This document shows, piece after piece, positions 36,088 to 49,058 of a stretch of DNA of 64,000 nucleotides. How positions within the stretch are numbered: position 1 is the first letter of the stretch; each line of letters starts with the position of its first letter. The stretch is from contig JAJFZO010000747.1 in NCBI GenBank assembly GCA_021397835.1, positions 1,552,501 to 1,616,500 on the forward strand, in the 5' to 3' direction. The position numbers and the translations under genes were made by a program. The notes beneath the pieces are model-generated. The model did not search any database, was not told the origin of the DNA, and saw only the letters and a list, made by a program, of their open reading frames with translations. The stretch comes from Moringa oleifera (taxonomy: Eukaryota > Streptophyta > Magnoliopsida > Brassicales > Moringaceae).

Positions 36088-39000
36088 TAATACAGTGGTA
36101 GAAGATTGTTTGTTTTAGCCATTTGATTGACAGCTTAATTTTTTTCAATTCATCTCTTTAACTGTAAAGAACATCGCTCTTCATCTGCAAAGAAATGGAT
36201 TCTTGTCTTCACCATTGTTTTTTCCCCTCCGATTAGGCTTTTCTCTTAGTGAATTAAATTAAATTGCCTTTATTTGGGTACAGATCTTGTTGTATTTTTT
36301 TTTTCTGGTAGTTGTAATGAAATCGGAATTACCCGATCATCTTCCTTTCTTGTAATTCAATAAGTATAATTTGATTCAAATAAATTTTTGAAAGAATTAT
36401 AATACATGATAATGTAATTAAATTATTTATTAAAATTTTAATTAATTATTATTATTTTATATTAATATTATAAATTTTTAAAATTTTTTATTAAAAAATT
36501 CAGAATAATCTTAAATCGGTAAAAATATCAATATGCATTTAAATGAATTAAATTAAAAAAAAAAGCTTAAATTTATTCTTGGGCTTCTTTTTATATTTAA
36601 AATTTTAATTATTATAAATTATGTTTTACTATTTTAATTTTTTATAAAATATAAAAAATCAAAATTTTATATAATGTAGTATCTTACCGGTGAACTTCTA
36701 TATTGTTAATAATCACAAAACTATTTATTCAAGGTATTAGTAGGCACTTTTTATATTTTTTTTTAAAAATAAGTTTAATAAATTAAAAACAAAATGTTGT
36801 AATAAAAAAATTAATATGAATTAATTTTTTAAAACTAAACACTCTAATCCTTGATAATTACATTAATTGGGCTGTGTCGTTGAAGGGTCCGATCCATTGA
36901 CCCAATTTCATTTTAATAGATGGATCAGCGAGTTATCAATGACCCATTTGACGCTCCAAATTAACCCAAAAGCCCGTTAACTATAGAATGTAAAATTTGT
37001 TCCATGTGATAGCCCATAAGATTTATAAAGTGGGTCTCAATTTCGGATCCTTCTCACCCAATACCCAGCTGTCTTGTTGAGGGTGATTATGTAAAAATGG
37101 AAATTCTCCTTTTACCCAAGTTAGATTATTTTAATTTCTTCTGTACTCAGATCTCAACTCAATTTAATGGAATAATCTTTTGTTAATCGAAATAAGTATT
37201 TTATTAATTTAATTTTTGTTAATATTTTATTAAATAATTTGAACAAGTTTAATCTTATTAGATCAAACGCTAACCACTAAATCAAAAACGAAACCAAAAC
37301 ATTGTTTTCTTAAGTTTCTAGCGGATCATCACCATGTGGCTTGATTTCATTGATCTCTATCACTCATCGTAGTATGATAGGTCAAAATTTTATAAAATTA
37401 ATAATTAAATTATTTATTTATTTTTATATTAGAGTGATAAATTATTAAAATATATTTTTAAAAAATTTAATAAAAATTCAACACCATCAAATGATCAACA
37501 ATCCGTATTTTTAAAAAAATAAATAAAAATCCTAATTCTATTAATTAGCCTTAAGCATACTCCGGCTATGCTTTTTAAGGCTTGTAATTATGGTTTAGGG
37601 ACAAAGAAGATGTTCAAAGTGTAACCCTTTGGACACATAGTGAGAGGTAGTTAAGTTTGTTGTCGGGCAGTTGGTCTTTGCGTTCAAAAGCTACTTCAAG
37701 AATATCGCAACCAATAATTTGCAAGTGTGCCTTGCTTGGTCTCTGAGAAACTTCAATTCCTCCTTTTTCTTTTTGGTTTCGGATTGGAAAGAAAAAGCTT
37801 GAAGAGATTGCGTAAAGCTGAAACCCCCCATTTGTATGTAAGCATGCAGAGAGAGTAAATGCAGGATTGCTTGATCGCATGGTCCCTACGGCAACCAACT
37901 GGTTCGAGAAAGACCAGGCAAAGCTCCTTCATCATCGCACCCATGCCTGCTTTAGCACGCTTGTTGCCCATTCTCATCATTTTGTCCTAATTTCTCTGGT
38001 TTTCACCTTTCCAGCTCTCGATCTTTTCTGGGTTTAATCTGAAAATTTCTTGGGTCTTGTCTTGTTCTTCTTATCCTGCTAATGAGGCCAGTTTCCTTCA
38101 ATGATGAATCACTGAACATGTATCATTTGTGTGTTTCTGAGGCATTGAAGGCTTTGTCTTTGTGTGACTGGTCAGAAGAGTGAGAGACTGAGCTTCTTGT
38201 CCACTCAAATCATTTTGTGCCTCTGCAAACAAAGTCAAAAGGGTATCACTCGTCATCACCAAGCAATCTGACCACAAATGTACCCTTCATCTCACTTTCC
38301 CACTTCTTGATCAGCCAAAAAGAATACATAAAAGATCACCCCTGCTATATCATTCAAGATATTTCTCCTGATTTTTTTTTTCCCGGCAAATCATTCTATT
38401 AATCCCTCAGATCATCTTTGATAGAAAAAATCTATATCAGGGAGATGCTCAATGCACAGTTTTATCCATAGACATCTCGTTCACTCTAAAGAGCACCGTG
38501 CAGCATCTCTAGTCGACCCCTTAGAGCTTAGAAATGGGACAGTGTCAAATTAGCATCCATTTAATAGAAGAAAGGAATGTTAATGGGGCAAATAGTGTTT
38601 TGAATGATAGGTCTTGATGCAGTACTGTTGTTCTGTAAGATATTCCAGTTTGATTCCTGTATGTGTTCCCTTCTTTAGTCAAAACCAGCTTTAAGAGCTT
38701 TCATGTTTCTGTCCATTTTATTCGAATCTGCAAAACTTTTGTCTCAGACAAACAGTGACTCATCCTGGCTTTTGCAACCCAACAGCTCAACAAGTTACCA
38801 ATTTGGTCTTCTGATTCATCAAAGCACCAATGTGAATTCTAATCTTATTTCCACATACCCTTCTGATCATATCCGCAGAATCTGCCGTAAAAACTGAGAA
38901 AATCCAGAGACCCATTTGAGATCTCCTCCATTGAATATGTTCCCATTGGACGGTCGAGACAAATTGATGATGATCAAGGGAGTTGGTCATTGAAGTCACA

Positions 39001-39215
39001 TCTTGGGGTCATAGTCCTCCAAATTTGACGAATCAGATGATGTTGTTGAAGGGTTTAAATTGATGTTATGAGCTCACATGGAAGGTTGTAATGGAAAGCA
39101 CAGATAAGGATTTGGTGTGGGGGTAGATTTTTCTTGTCCCTCTTGGCAAGTTTCTTCTTGCCCACATGGTTCCGGTTATGTTTATCTTTCTTCTCACCCA
39201 CATGCAGCCTTTACA

Positions 39216-39246
<31 letters not shown>

Positions 39247-42200
39247 GAGGCATAAACACAAACACCTAACATGTGGCACCGCATGTGACATCATCCTTCC
39301 ACCGCTCATCCAATTTGAAGTCTATCCAAATCAGGAAATGGATCAAATCCCATCTGATCATCCATCAACATTGTTTTCAGAGATACCCAATTGAAATCAA
39401 AGGCCTAATTACATCAAACAACACACTTCCATGCACAAATTCTACCAAAATCAGAAACTTCTCCAGAGAACCAGTAGGACCTACCCTTAAATAAGGGCAG
39501 TCAAAGAGGAAAAGAGGGTACCTTTGATTGTGAAGTCAACAGGTCCAAAAGGAATGCCAACTTGTTAAGTTGTAAGTCACTTACCCAAAGACCATGACCA
39601 AGGGCACCTGAGTTCCCTGCAATCAAGCCTGAATCAGTGGCATTAACCACAGTTTAATTGGGCAGAAGAATTTCCTGTGGGTATGGTGGTCGTTGTGGAA
39701 AGAAAGGGACAACAAGATTTAATAAATTCAAAATCATCTACCAAAATATTGAATACTCAAAGTCAGCAGTAAGGGCCAAGTCTTAAATAAATACCTAAAT
39801 CCTTGTCTATTAATAATTTCATCATTACCCATGTGACAAAAAAATTCACATTTATCATTGAAAAGCAAAATAAAATAGAATGGTATAATTCGTCTAACCT
39901 TGAATTACCCGTTTTCATGCTAATATTAATTCTCCAATTTAAGTTAGGTGTTTTATAAAGTAACGTGATGAAGTCGGTGTAAGAATTGAAAATTTTAGGT
40001 GCCAATGATGATTGCATGTGATTTCAATTTATATAGAAATGATTGAAGGCTGAATTTGCCTCATTTTAATTTAATTTGTAACTAATATTTAATTTAATTA
40101 ACTATATTATCGATTATGAAATGCTAAAATAACTAGATTTTTCAAACTTGATGGCAATTCAATGATAAACAATTAATTATTCATATTATCATATTATAAC
40201 TTTGAATTTTAAAAATAATTGTTAATTCCAAAATAAAAGAAATTTTATTATGCATCTTGAATATGTTAAAATAAATTTGATACAAAACACAACCAATTAT
40301 TAACATCAACTAAAATATAAACTTTAATTTCATCTGAATTTAATATAATCTATATTATTTAGATAACCCGATCGATGAATTGTTTGGAGATTGTAAATAT
40401 ATAATTTTATATATCAAAATAATGGCAATAAATAGCGTAATCGATTTTATAAAACAAAAATTAGGTGACCTAAAAATTTTGAAAAATGTAACCTTTCTAT
40501 TTACCTATTTAATATGATATAATCTCACGATAAAGTCAACTCCTTTGTTTGCAAGACAACATTATAGTTCTAAATTTCGTATAGTTAATAATTTATATTC
40601 CATGACATTATCATGACCTAAATTAATAATTCAAATTCTAGTGGTCGGTGTTTTATAATTACCCTTATCATGTCAATACACGACAAAGCACAAGAAATCA
40701 TATCTAAGCTTTAAAAAAAATAAAAATGTGACCTAATTAAAAACTTTATGGTATATTAGACGTAAGAAAAAAAACAAATGGAAAATAATTCTATGGCATC
40801 TTGCTTTGACCCGAAAATCGCCAAAGAGAAAATTTTGATACGCATAGGTAAATAGGCGTATCAAAGGTATTTTAATATTACCCCGATCAAGACAAATGAA
40901 TCCGATTTGTTTAGCTAAAAATTAATAATTTTTTTAATTTGTGAGATTGTCTTGATTACACCACAAGGTATCATATAAATAAATCAAATTAAGAAATAGC
41001 ACGTTTTTATACAGAATATGTGACCATGATAAAGTTTATATTATATGAATAATATGTATTTTTTATTTTTTATTTTTTAAAAAATAGTAAATAATAAAAA
41101 ATCTTAAATATACCATTTTTAAATTTAAACCCTGTAAGTAACGATCGAAATATTTGTACCCCAAATATTTCAATCAAGTTCAATTTATACCATAGATTCC
41201 ATAACTATAAAAAATTAATGATATTTTTATTATTGAAATACTTAAAAATAACATAAGTAAACTGTATACTTTAGTTCAAGTGTTTTTTAAATTTAAATAA
41301 TTTTTTATTTATAAATATTTTTATAAATTATTTAAATTATTAATAATATAAAATTTTAAAAAATATATTAAATACTAAAAAATTTTGATTTTTTATAATA
41401 ATAAATTGAATGTTTTTTATATTTTAAAAAAATTAAAATTAAAATTTATTGTATAAAATATTTAATTTAAGTATTTTTAATATTTTAATTTTTAATAGTA
41501 TTTAAAACGACATAAAAGATTTGAAGTCAAATAAAAAAATGTATTAAATTTAGGATTTTTATTGTGTCTGTCCAAAATTTTATCTAAGATATAATGTGAA
41601 TTTAAAAAATGATAAAAATAAGGCATACAACAGTGTCTCATTTGTTATATTTTATTAATAAAATAATATTTCATGCTTGTTATTATCAATTAATATTATA
41701 AATAATATTTTTAATAAAAATAAATAAACTTGAAAAGAACATATTAATTCCGACGAAATAGATTGAAAGGTATCTAAGGGCTTGAAGCTGCTCCAATGGG
41801 AACTCGGCTTCAATTCCTTCAAAATTCAACAAACAATTTAAAAAGAAAAAATAAATAAATAGGTCTAAAATGATTGGTAATCACGTGGTGATGCTGGTGC
41901 GGTGAGGATGCGTGTACCAAATCCTTCACCCCACCACTGGATATGCCGTACATTACGTGGATGAAAAGGGTTGGCTCATGCTTTTACTCCCTAGTGTTCG
42001 AGTGAGTGGGGGATCTTTTCTGTCGTGGAGAGCACATGGGTTAGAAGAGACGGACGAGAGATAGAGAGACTCATCGATGTGACAACCTCACCCCCTCGGG
42101 CGGCATGTGCATCCCACGCACCCTCCGACCTTTTACCCATCTTGTCTCATGTTCACTTTACACATGCCATTACACTGCTTTTCCCAAAAAAGAAAATCAA

Positions 42201-43683
42201 ATATAATATTTATTTTCAGCAAATTAATTTAATAAAATAATCATATTTAAACAAATATTGTTTAGTTTTATTTTTAAAAATAGTTTCTAATAATTTTTAA
42301 TATGTAACTTTTTACTATATTATTAATAAAAAAAATCATATCAGCTCAAAGATTATTAGATGGATAATCAAATCCCAACTTGATGTCTCATATCCCAACA
42401 ATTGTCCTATAGTGCTACATTATTTGTTTTAATATATTAATAGTTGATAATTTTAAAATATATTTATTAAAATAAAAAATTATATATTATTAATTGATTA
42501 TAATTTTGTATGATAATAAAATCAAGATTTATTTATTATAATATAAATCATAAAAAGAGTATCATTTAATTATACACGCATATAGCTAAGTAAAAAATAT
42601 AGCTTAGTTGACGATCTTACGGACAGAGTAGCTCTGCCTAATTTTATCTCTGAAGTTTCCAATCGAAAGTTTCAAAAATATTTACTAAATTAGTTAGGCT
42701 TTAATGGAATTATGCCTAACTTAACTAAACTTTTTGGGGAAAATCTTGTCCAGAAACGTTTTTAATTAATAATTAATGAAAGTTTAAGTGCATGAAATGA
42801 CGGGTTTAGTTAACATACACTAACGTGCATGACATGCAAGTGCTAAAGAAAAAGGAGAGTCGCTAATTAGTTGCGATAAAGTTGGTTTGGCGTGGAAAGA
42901 GCAGCAATCAAGTGTGCGCGTGTGGCTTCAGATCTAGTGTGTGGCCCCCATTTATAACAGTTAAAAAAAAAGCCCCTGCCGGTTTGTAAGGCGCGACGAT
43001 CACGGGGATTAAGTGGGTCCCGCTGCCCTCGATCAGTCTGGTGGAACTCAGCTAATAGCCCATCAAATCTTCTTTATGGAGCCGTGTGTCCTCAAATCAC
43101 AGCCGTCGATCACGCTTCGTTTTCTTCCCTAACGCCCGAATTTGCCCCTGGGAAATTCTTTACTGATGTCACCTAACCTCACCATGGGCTACAATGACTA
43201 CGCGAAAGGGTAATTTCGTCATTTAAATTTATTATTTATAATATGCTTAATATGTGAAATAAATTAATAAAATTAATTTTTAAATGTTATTATTATAAAT
43301 TATAAAAACCTTTACTCGTGGAAGCAGAAAAGTGATTAGCGCGTACCATCTCCAATCAAATGGGAGATATGAGATATGAGCTGTTGCTTTGGATGGACCC
43401 CACAAGGATACTTGAAGATGGGAGGTGCGGAGCACGCGCGGTTAAGAGAGATTTGGGATTTGAAAAAAAGAGTTATATGGTTCTTTTGTGTTTTTGGGTG
43501 ACAAAAACAGTTTGGGTTCACACAAAAGGAACATTAATGATGGATTTTTTAAAAATTTCCATATACTGCCCCTGCGGCAGACCACCCCTTCCCCACTTCC
43601 ATAAGTACCACCTCCTACCTCTCCTCTTGACCTCATCCCCCCATTAGCCTCTCTCTCTCTCTCTCTCTCTCTGAAGTGAAGAA
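36088..43683. other. Large intergenic region, no gene recognised
   Basis: 7.6 kb with no supportable coding gene. 36360-37550 and 39720-42600 are strongly AT-rich. 37560-39700 is closer to genic composition, with only short ORFs that match nothing I know. It may contain non-coding transcripts or decayed elements. A CT-repeat (about 39222-39247) and a G-box CACGTG (41882-41887) occur. 42860-43220 is GC-richer and, with 43300-43683, is likely the expansin promoter and leader. Confidence 0.55.
43649..43672 (+). repeat. CT microsatellite in the expansin leader
   Basis: (CT)12 ends 11 bp before the expansin ATG. CT-rich leaders are common in plant genes and can act as core-promoter or translation-enhancing pyrimidine patches. 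Confidence 0.8.
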
Positions 43684-45559
43684 ATGGCAGCAATGGCGAG
43701 TTTGTTCTGCATTGTGGCTCTTCTGGTGTGGGCAGCTGAAGCGAGGATTCCAGGGGTGTACACTGGAGGGCAATGGCAGAGTGCCCATGCGACCTTCTAT
43801 GGAGGTTCTGATGCTTCTGGCACCATGGGTAAGGACCTGAATAGTAACCCTTTTGTTATCTTTTTGCCTCCATTGTTGGGTCCTGCATTTCCCAGGCAAT
43901 GCTTCAGGATTCATGTCCCTGCATGGTCCTGTAGGCTTGACTGGTTATTACTCCATCTTTAGTGAAAGCACCCACTTATCTTTTGACTCTGGTTTTAGCT
44001 CACATTTGTCACTCAGGCTTTCTCCTCCAAATCCTTTTTACTTCCTCAAAACCAACTTAATGTCCATGGAAATCTGTGAATCCTAAACAGAAGAGGCTGA
44101 AATTCCTTCTGATTGTCAAAACCCAGTTGAAATTTTGTGTGGATTCCACTTAATCTTACAACTAAAGACCCAAATGAAGCATTATCTGTAACCACACTTA
44201 TTTCTGTTCATTGTCCGTACAGGAGGGGCTTGTGGGTACGGCAACCTGTACAGCCAGGGCTACGGGGTGAACACGGCAGCACTGAGCACGGCGCTGTTCA
44301 ACAATGGGTTGAGCTGCGGTGCTTGCTTCGAGATCAAGTGCGCGAATGACCCGGCATGGTGTCACTCGGGTAGCCCATCTATCTTAGTCACTGCTACCAA
44401 CTTCTGCCCGCCGAACTACGCTCTCCCCAACGACAATGGCGGCTGGTGCAACCCTCCTCGCCCCCACTTCGACTTGGCCATGCCCATGTTCCTCAAGATC
44501 GCTGAGTATCGCGCCGGGATCGTTCCCGTTGCCTACCGCCGGTTAGTTCCTCCCCCTGTCTCAGTTTCTTGCTAACAAAAGTAGGTAATCATAAATACCT
44601 TAATTTGCAATTTTCATAGTTAGATAAAATTAGTTAAATCAGATAATACCCATAAATAGTTTTTAAATTAGTTAGAAAAATGAGAAATCAACAGCGTTTT
44701 GTCATTCTGTGGTGGTTGTGTGGCATTGTTGTTTGTGGGTCGGGTTCTGGTACGGGCGTTTATTACTCGTGTCAGATCCGGCCCGGCGGTGTTCCATCTT
44801 TTAGTAAAGTACTATCCAGTTGACCAAAATGCCCACGACATATTGCCGTATTTACGCACCTTTGCTGTTAATAGAGTCAAGTTGGTAAGTTTCATTAAAA
44901 TTTTTTGCATGTAAAATATGTGTTAATTACTGGTTATGGGACGTAACAATGGCCCAGTAAAAATATGCCACGTGGATTACTTTTTTCTGTCCTCAGGACA
45001 CATAGTACCACGCGCATGTTTGGTTCATTTTTATGTGTTTCTGCACAAATTGGTCAAACGCGAGGCCCAACGCACGCGCTAAATACACAGTCTCCAACAA
45101 AAGTTCTATCGATCCTCTTTTTGATCAAACCTTAAACAGCGTGATTAACTTGGTGTCACACCCTAAAATCACGCTCCGCGTTTCATGCTATCATACCCTC
45201 TGGAGAAAATGAGGAGGTTAACCTTACAGTTTTGTGTGTGTTTACGCAGGGTGCCATGCCGAAAGAGAGGAGGCATCAGGTTCACCATCAACGGATTCCG
45301 GTACTTCAACCTGGTTCTGATTTCCAACGTGGCTGGCGCAGGGGATATCGTGAAGGTGAGCGTGAAGGGTTCAAGGACCGGGTGGATGAGCCTGAGCCGG
45401 AACTGGGGTCAGAACTGGCAGTCAAACGCTGTTCTGGTTGGTCAGTCACTCTCCTTCAGGGTGACAGGCAGTGACCGACGCACATCCACCTCGTGGAACA
45501 TCGTCCCATCGAATTGGCAGTTCGGTCAAACCTTCACTGGCAAGAACTTCAGAGTTTGA
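43684..45559 (+). CDS. EXPA: Alpha-expansin
   Basis: Three exons: 43684-43828, 44223-44541 and 45250-45559, totalling 774 nt (257 aa) with phases consistent. A cleavable signal peptide (about residues 1-20, [20 protein letters not shown]) precedes the mature protein. Domain 1 has the GH45-like double-psi beta-barrel landmarks: [25 protein letters not shown], the alpha-expansin [13 protein letters not shown] block, [13 protein letters not shown] with the HFD motif, and [11 protein letters not shown]. Domain 2 (from about 165) is the CBM63-like module with conserved tryptophans ([25 protein letters not shown]) and the usual C-terminus GKNFRV. Expansins loosen the cell wall at low pH without hydrolysis and are secreted. 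The three-exon layout is typical of the family. The 3' UTR begins with an A-rich tract at about 45590-45607. Confidence 0.96.
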
Positions 45560-48500
45560 TCTCACTTAACCCAACAAAGGCAAAAATTAAAAAAAAAAAA
45601 AAAAAAAACCAAGATTCAAGTTTCCCGCCATATTGTATTTCCAATTTTACCCTAAATGGCGCCATTTATTATATTTCTTTTTACTCTAATGGCTTTCTAG
45701 GCAGCGTTGTTTTTTTGACTTGGGTGTTTGGGAGGTGTGAAAGTGTTCTACTTTACTTTCTCTTACAATGGAAAAGGGGAGATTTTGGAGGGAAAAAGAA
45801 AAGTCTGAGAGAAACCCCTTTTTGTTTCTGTGACTTTTATGAGTGGTGGGTGAAGCTGAAAGTGGTAAAGTGAGGATGAAGAGGCTGAGGCGGCTGCACC
45901 AAAATGTAGCCCGCAGCTTGTTTGGTAGCGGTACCAGTAGTTTTAATATGGTATGATGATGAAGATGATGATGGTATATGTGTATTTGGATAAGTGTATT
46001 TGTTCTAGTAGTAACTTATACTTCCAATTTGAATATATTTGGTTTGCTTCTAATGCCCTCTTCTTCTTCTTCTTTCTGTTTCTGTATGAACTGTTGAATG
46101 TTAATGTAAGTGTAAAAGAGGAAGCCAAAAGAAAGAAGGATCCTGCTGTCAATAATCAATGAAGAAAACAAAAAATGGCAATGGCTTGCATATAGTTGCT
46201 GGATCTGAAGAAGCTAGTTTACTTCTCCTTCAGTACTTAACCCGGAAGTTTCTACCAGGAAACAAAATCTCATCTATCAGTGAAGATTCCTTGTTATACA
46301 GTACCCATGAAAGGGAGGAAAATGGCTGAAGAAATCCCAACCCTGTTAATTCTACTCTAGAGCAACTTAAAAGGGTAACTTCCAAGAAAATTCTTAGATA
46401 TCTTCCATCATGCAGGCCTTCTCACAGAAACTCAAAGCACACAGTAATCCTTAAAATTTAGGGTTGAATGGGTGTTACTATATTCTTGCCTTACTGGAGG
46501 CAGCTGTATGCACAACTTGGAATGATGTGAAGTTGTATGTTCACCAGATCTTAAAAGAGAGGAAGAGCCAAAACTAGGCTAACTGTTACAATTTCAGATT
46601 ACTGTGTAATAACAACAATGTGGGCGGTGTACAATGTGGAACAAAATGCCAAAATGGGAGCGACGACCTTGTGGACATTCTTTGAAACAATGGAAGCCAG
46701 CTTCAAATGCAATCTGAAGATAGTGAAAAGTGAATAAATTGGAATCCTAGGACAGTTTTTGGGCTGAGAGTGAAGCTGGAAAACTGCTGAAGAGAGGGCC
46801 AAAAATTCTTCTACCCAACTCACAGAAAGGTTAGAAAACATGAACCTAATACATTTTGGCAGCTTTTCTGAGTAGGAATCTGAGGCATGAATTAGTCACA
46901 TCAGAAGAAGGTTAGGTGGTGCACATGGGTGGGGTTGAGTTTTGTCAATGCTCTGTGTGTCTGTGACTCTGTGTTGGTGAGTAGTAACAAGTTGGGAGTT
47001 GTTCATGTCTTGGTTGGAGTCAGCAGAAAAAAGATCTTTGGATTCCTACTTACCTGAGAAGGGAATGACAAAAGGAGGACTTTGGGATTCCTTGCTCAAG
47101 ATTTTCTCACTGCCTTTTTAACCTTAATTTGGTTGTGGGCTCCTCTCCGGCTTCCAGATTCCTTTCACTTATCAGACAGAGAGGTTAATAGATTCCACCA
47201 GATCTCCATCTTCATAAGAGAACATGGAACAGTGAATATGAAAATGCCTTCATTTTTTTAAAATTTTTTTGAAATTAAAATATTTATTTAACATATAATT
47301 AAAAATATTTAATAACTAATTAAATTAAAAATAAAAATTATGCAAAATTCTAATATTATCAATCAAAATTTTATGTTAACAACAATAAATCAAACTTTAA
47401 TCTATTAATTCAATTCATATTAAATTTTAACTCAAATATTTACTTTTAAAATATCTCAAATAAATTTTTATTAAAAACTTGATTTTTTATGAACTTTCTA
47501 AAGTTTTAATAATGTAAATCAAATAAGACATATACCCTTTTATCTTTAAATCAATTTAGTATTTTCAAATTTAAATAATTTTTTTTAAAACAAATAACCT
47601 TACTTAGTATTACGTCAATTTAATAGTTAATCTAATATATAAAAACTTCAGATTACAAACAAAAGAAAAAAAACCACTTGCAACCGGAATTGAAAACATA
47701 AAAAATATAAAAAACACAAGTTTAGTAGTGTTACATAAATAATATGAAACATAAATTATGAATGTAAACCTCTAATATCTTTAATCAAGATTGAATTTTA
47801 AAAAAATATAGCAGGTTATGCTATCAAGCCTGCCAGTGACTGCTTAGCCCGACCATGCCGCAGGCTTGCAAGACACATAAGCTGAAAGAGCCTGGCCCAA
47901 CACAACTCGTATCATGCTGCCCACTGGCACAGCATGGGCCAGACAGCTCAGTTTACAGCCTGTACAACTAAATGGCCAAACAAACAGAAATGAAAGATGT
48001 TGGGCCCTCTAAGCTTGGAGTACCAGCCTCATCATGCCTGGTAATCCATGGCTTAGTTGAGTTCAACACAATCAGTTGAACCATCCATACATGATATTTT
48101 AAACAAGTCTAACAAACACTTCAGCTGTTTGTTTCATGATTTCATCCTACTCTGGTAACAGTCAAGCAAATTAGTCTCAGCATGAATTAGTAAGAGATAT
48201 CAATTGTTCCTTCTGAAACACAAAGGAAAGAAAGAGAAACCTATATGCACCATTCCCAGTAGTAGCTGAGACCTCCACAACTGAAACTTGAATGACAACG
48301 CATAATAAGCACTTGGTAACTGAAATCTGGAAAGAAGATAGAAACAGAATCAGAATGCAAGTTAGAGAAGACTAGTTGCATCTTATGTGTGTGTCTGAGA
48401 GAGAGAGAAGAAGAAGACCTCTTTTTGCTGAAGGGAATTGTGTACAACAATGGTGAGATAATGTAAGATTATAAACAACAAAACCCAAAAACTTGTTGAC

Positions 48501-49058
48501 TATATTGGGACAATAAGACAAGGAACAAAATAAAAGAAATTGACTCTTAACTTTTATTCTCAAACTAAACATTTTTTCGCTAATAGGGAAGTTGAGTATT
48601 TTATCACAGATGCATGCATATACAAAAGCTAGCTATAAGCTCAGCATTAGTCATCATCTTGTGAAGGACTCTCCCCCTACTATTACAACAGGTAATATAT
48701 TTGTGGTACCATTCATCCACGATACTCAGCATGAAGCTGGATGGATATTGAGTGCCCTTAATCTACACAGATTGGCTATTATATAACCGAAATTGTTGAA
48801 TCATACTGCAACGTAATAATGTTTGGTTCATGTAATATTTGGTAAGGAAAAAGCACATTACAAATAAGTATAACTTAAAATATAGCTATTGGCTGGTGTC
48901 AAAGAAGCGTTTCCACAATTTAATGTTCCCTTCTTAAATGACATTCGTTGAACTTTTTGCTGATTCTAATGCAACCCAAAGAAAGACCAAGTGTTTGCAT
49001 ATTCGTTCATGCCAAATGCTTCTCATGTTGATGCTCTGTGATACATACAAAATTACCT
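45560..49058. other. Intergenic region between expansin and FDM genes
   Basis: 45560-46150 is expansin 3' flank. 46160-47200 is of mixed composition without a recognisable gene. 47260-47800 is AT-rich. 47815-48060 is an isolated GC-richer patch that may be a decayed mobile element (listed separately). 48190-49058 is FDM 3' flank and includes a GA tract near 48399. Confidence 0.5.
47815..48060. mobile_element. Possible decayed repeat element with GCCCA/TGGGC words
   Basis: A GC-balanced island in AT-rich surroundings containing short inverted words (AAGCCTG...CAGGCTT near 47826-47870) and recurrent TAGCCC, TGGCCCA and ATGGGCCA motifs with few CpG. It resembles degenerate GCCCGGC-rich plant repeats after CpG loss. 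No terminal repeats, target duplication or ORF seen, so identity is a guess. Confidence 0.25.

Noticed and set aside
37900..37935. Sequence with a partial resemblance to miR166 (GACCAGGC)
   Set aside because: Only the core octamer matches, and no complementary arm is nearby.
37614..37980. Two overlapping minus-strand ORFs (94 and 75 codons)
   Set aside because: No homology recognised and no splice-compatible neighbours; kept only as part of the intergenic description.
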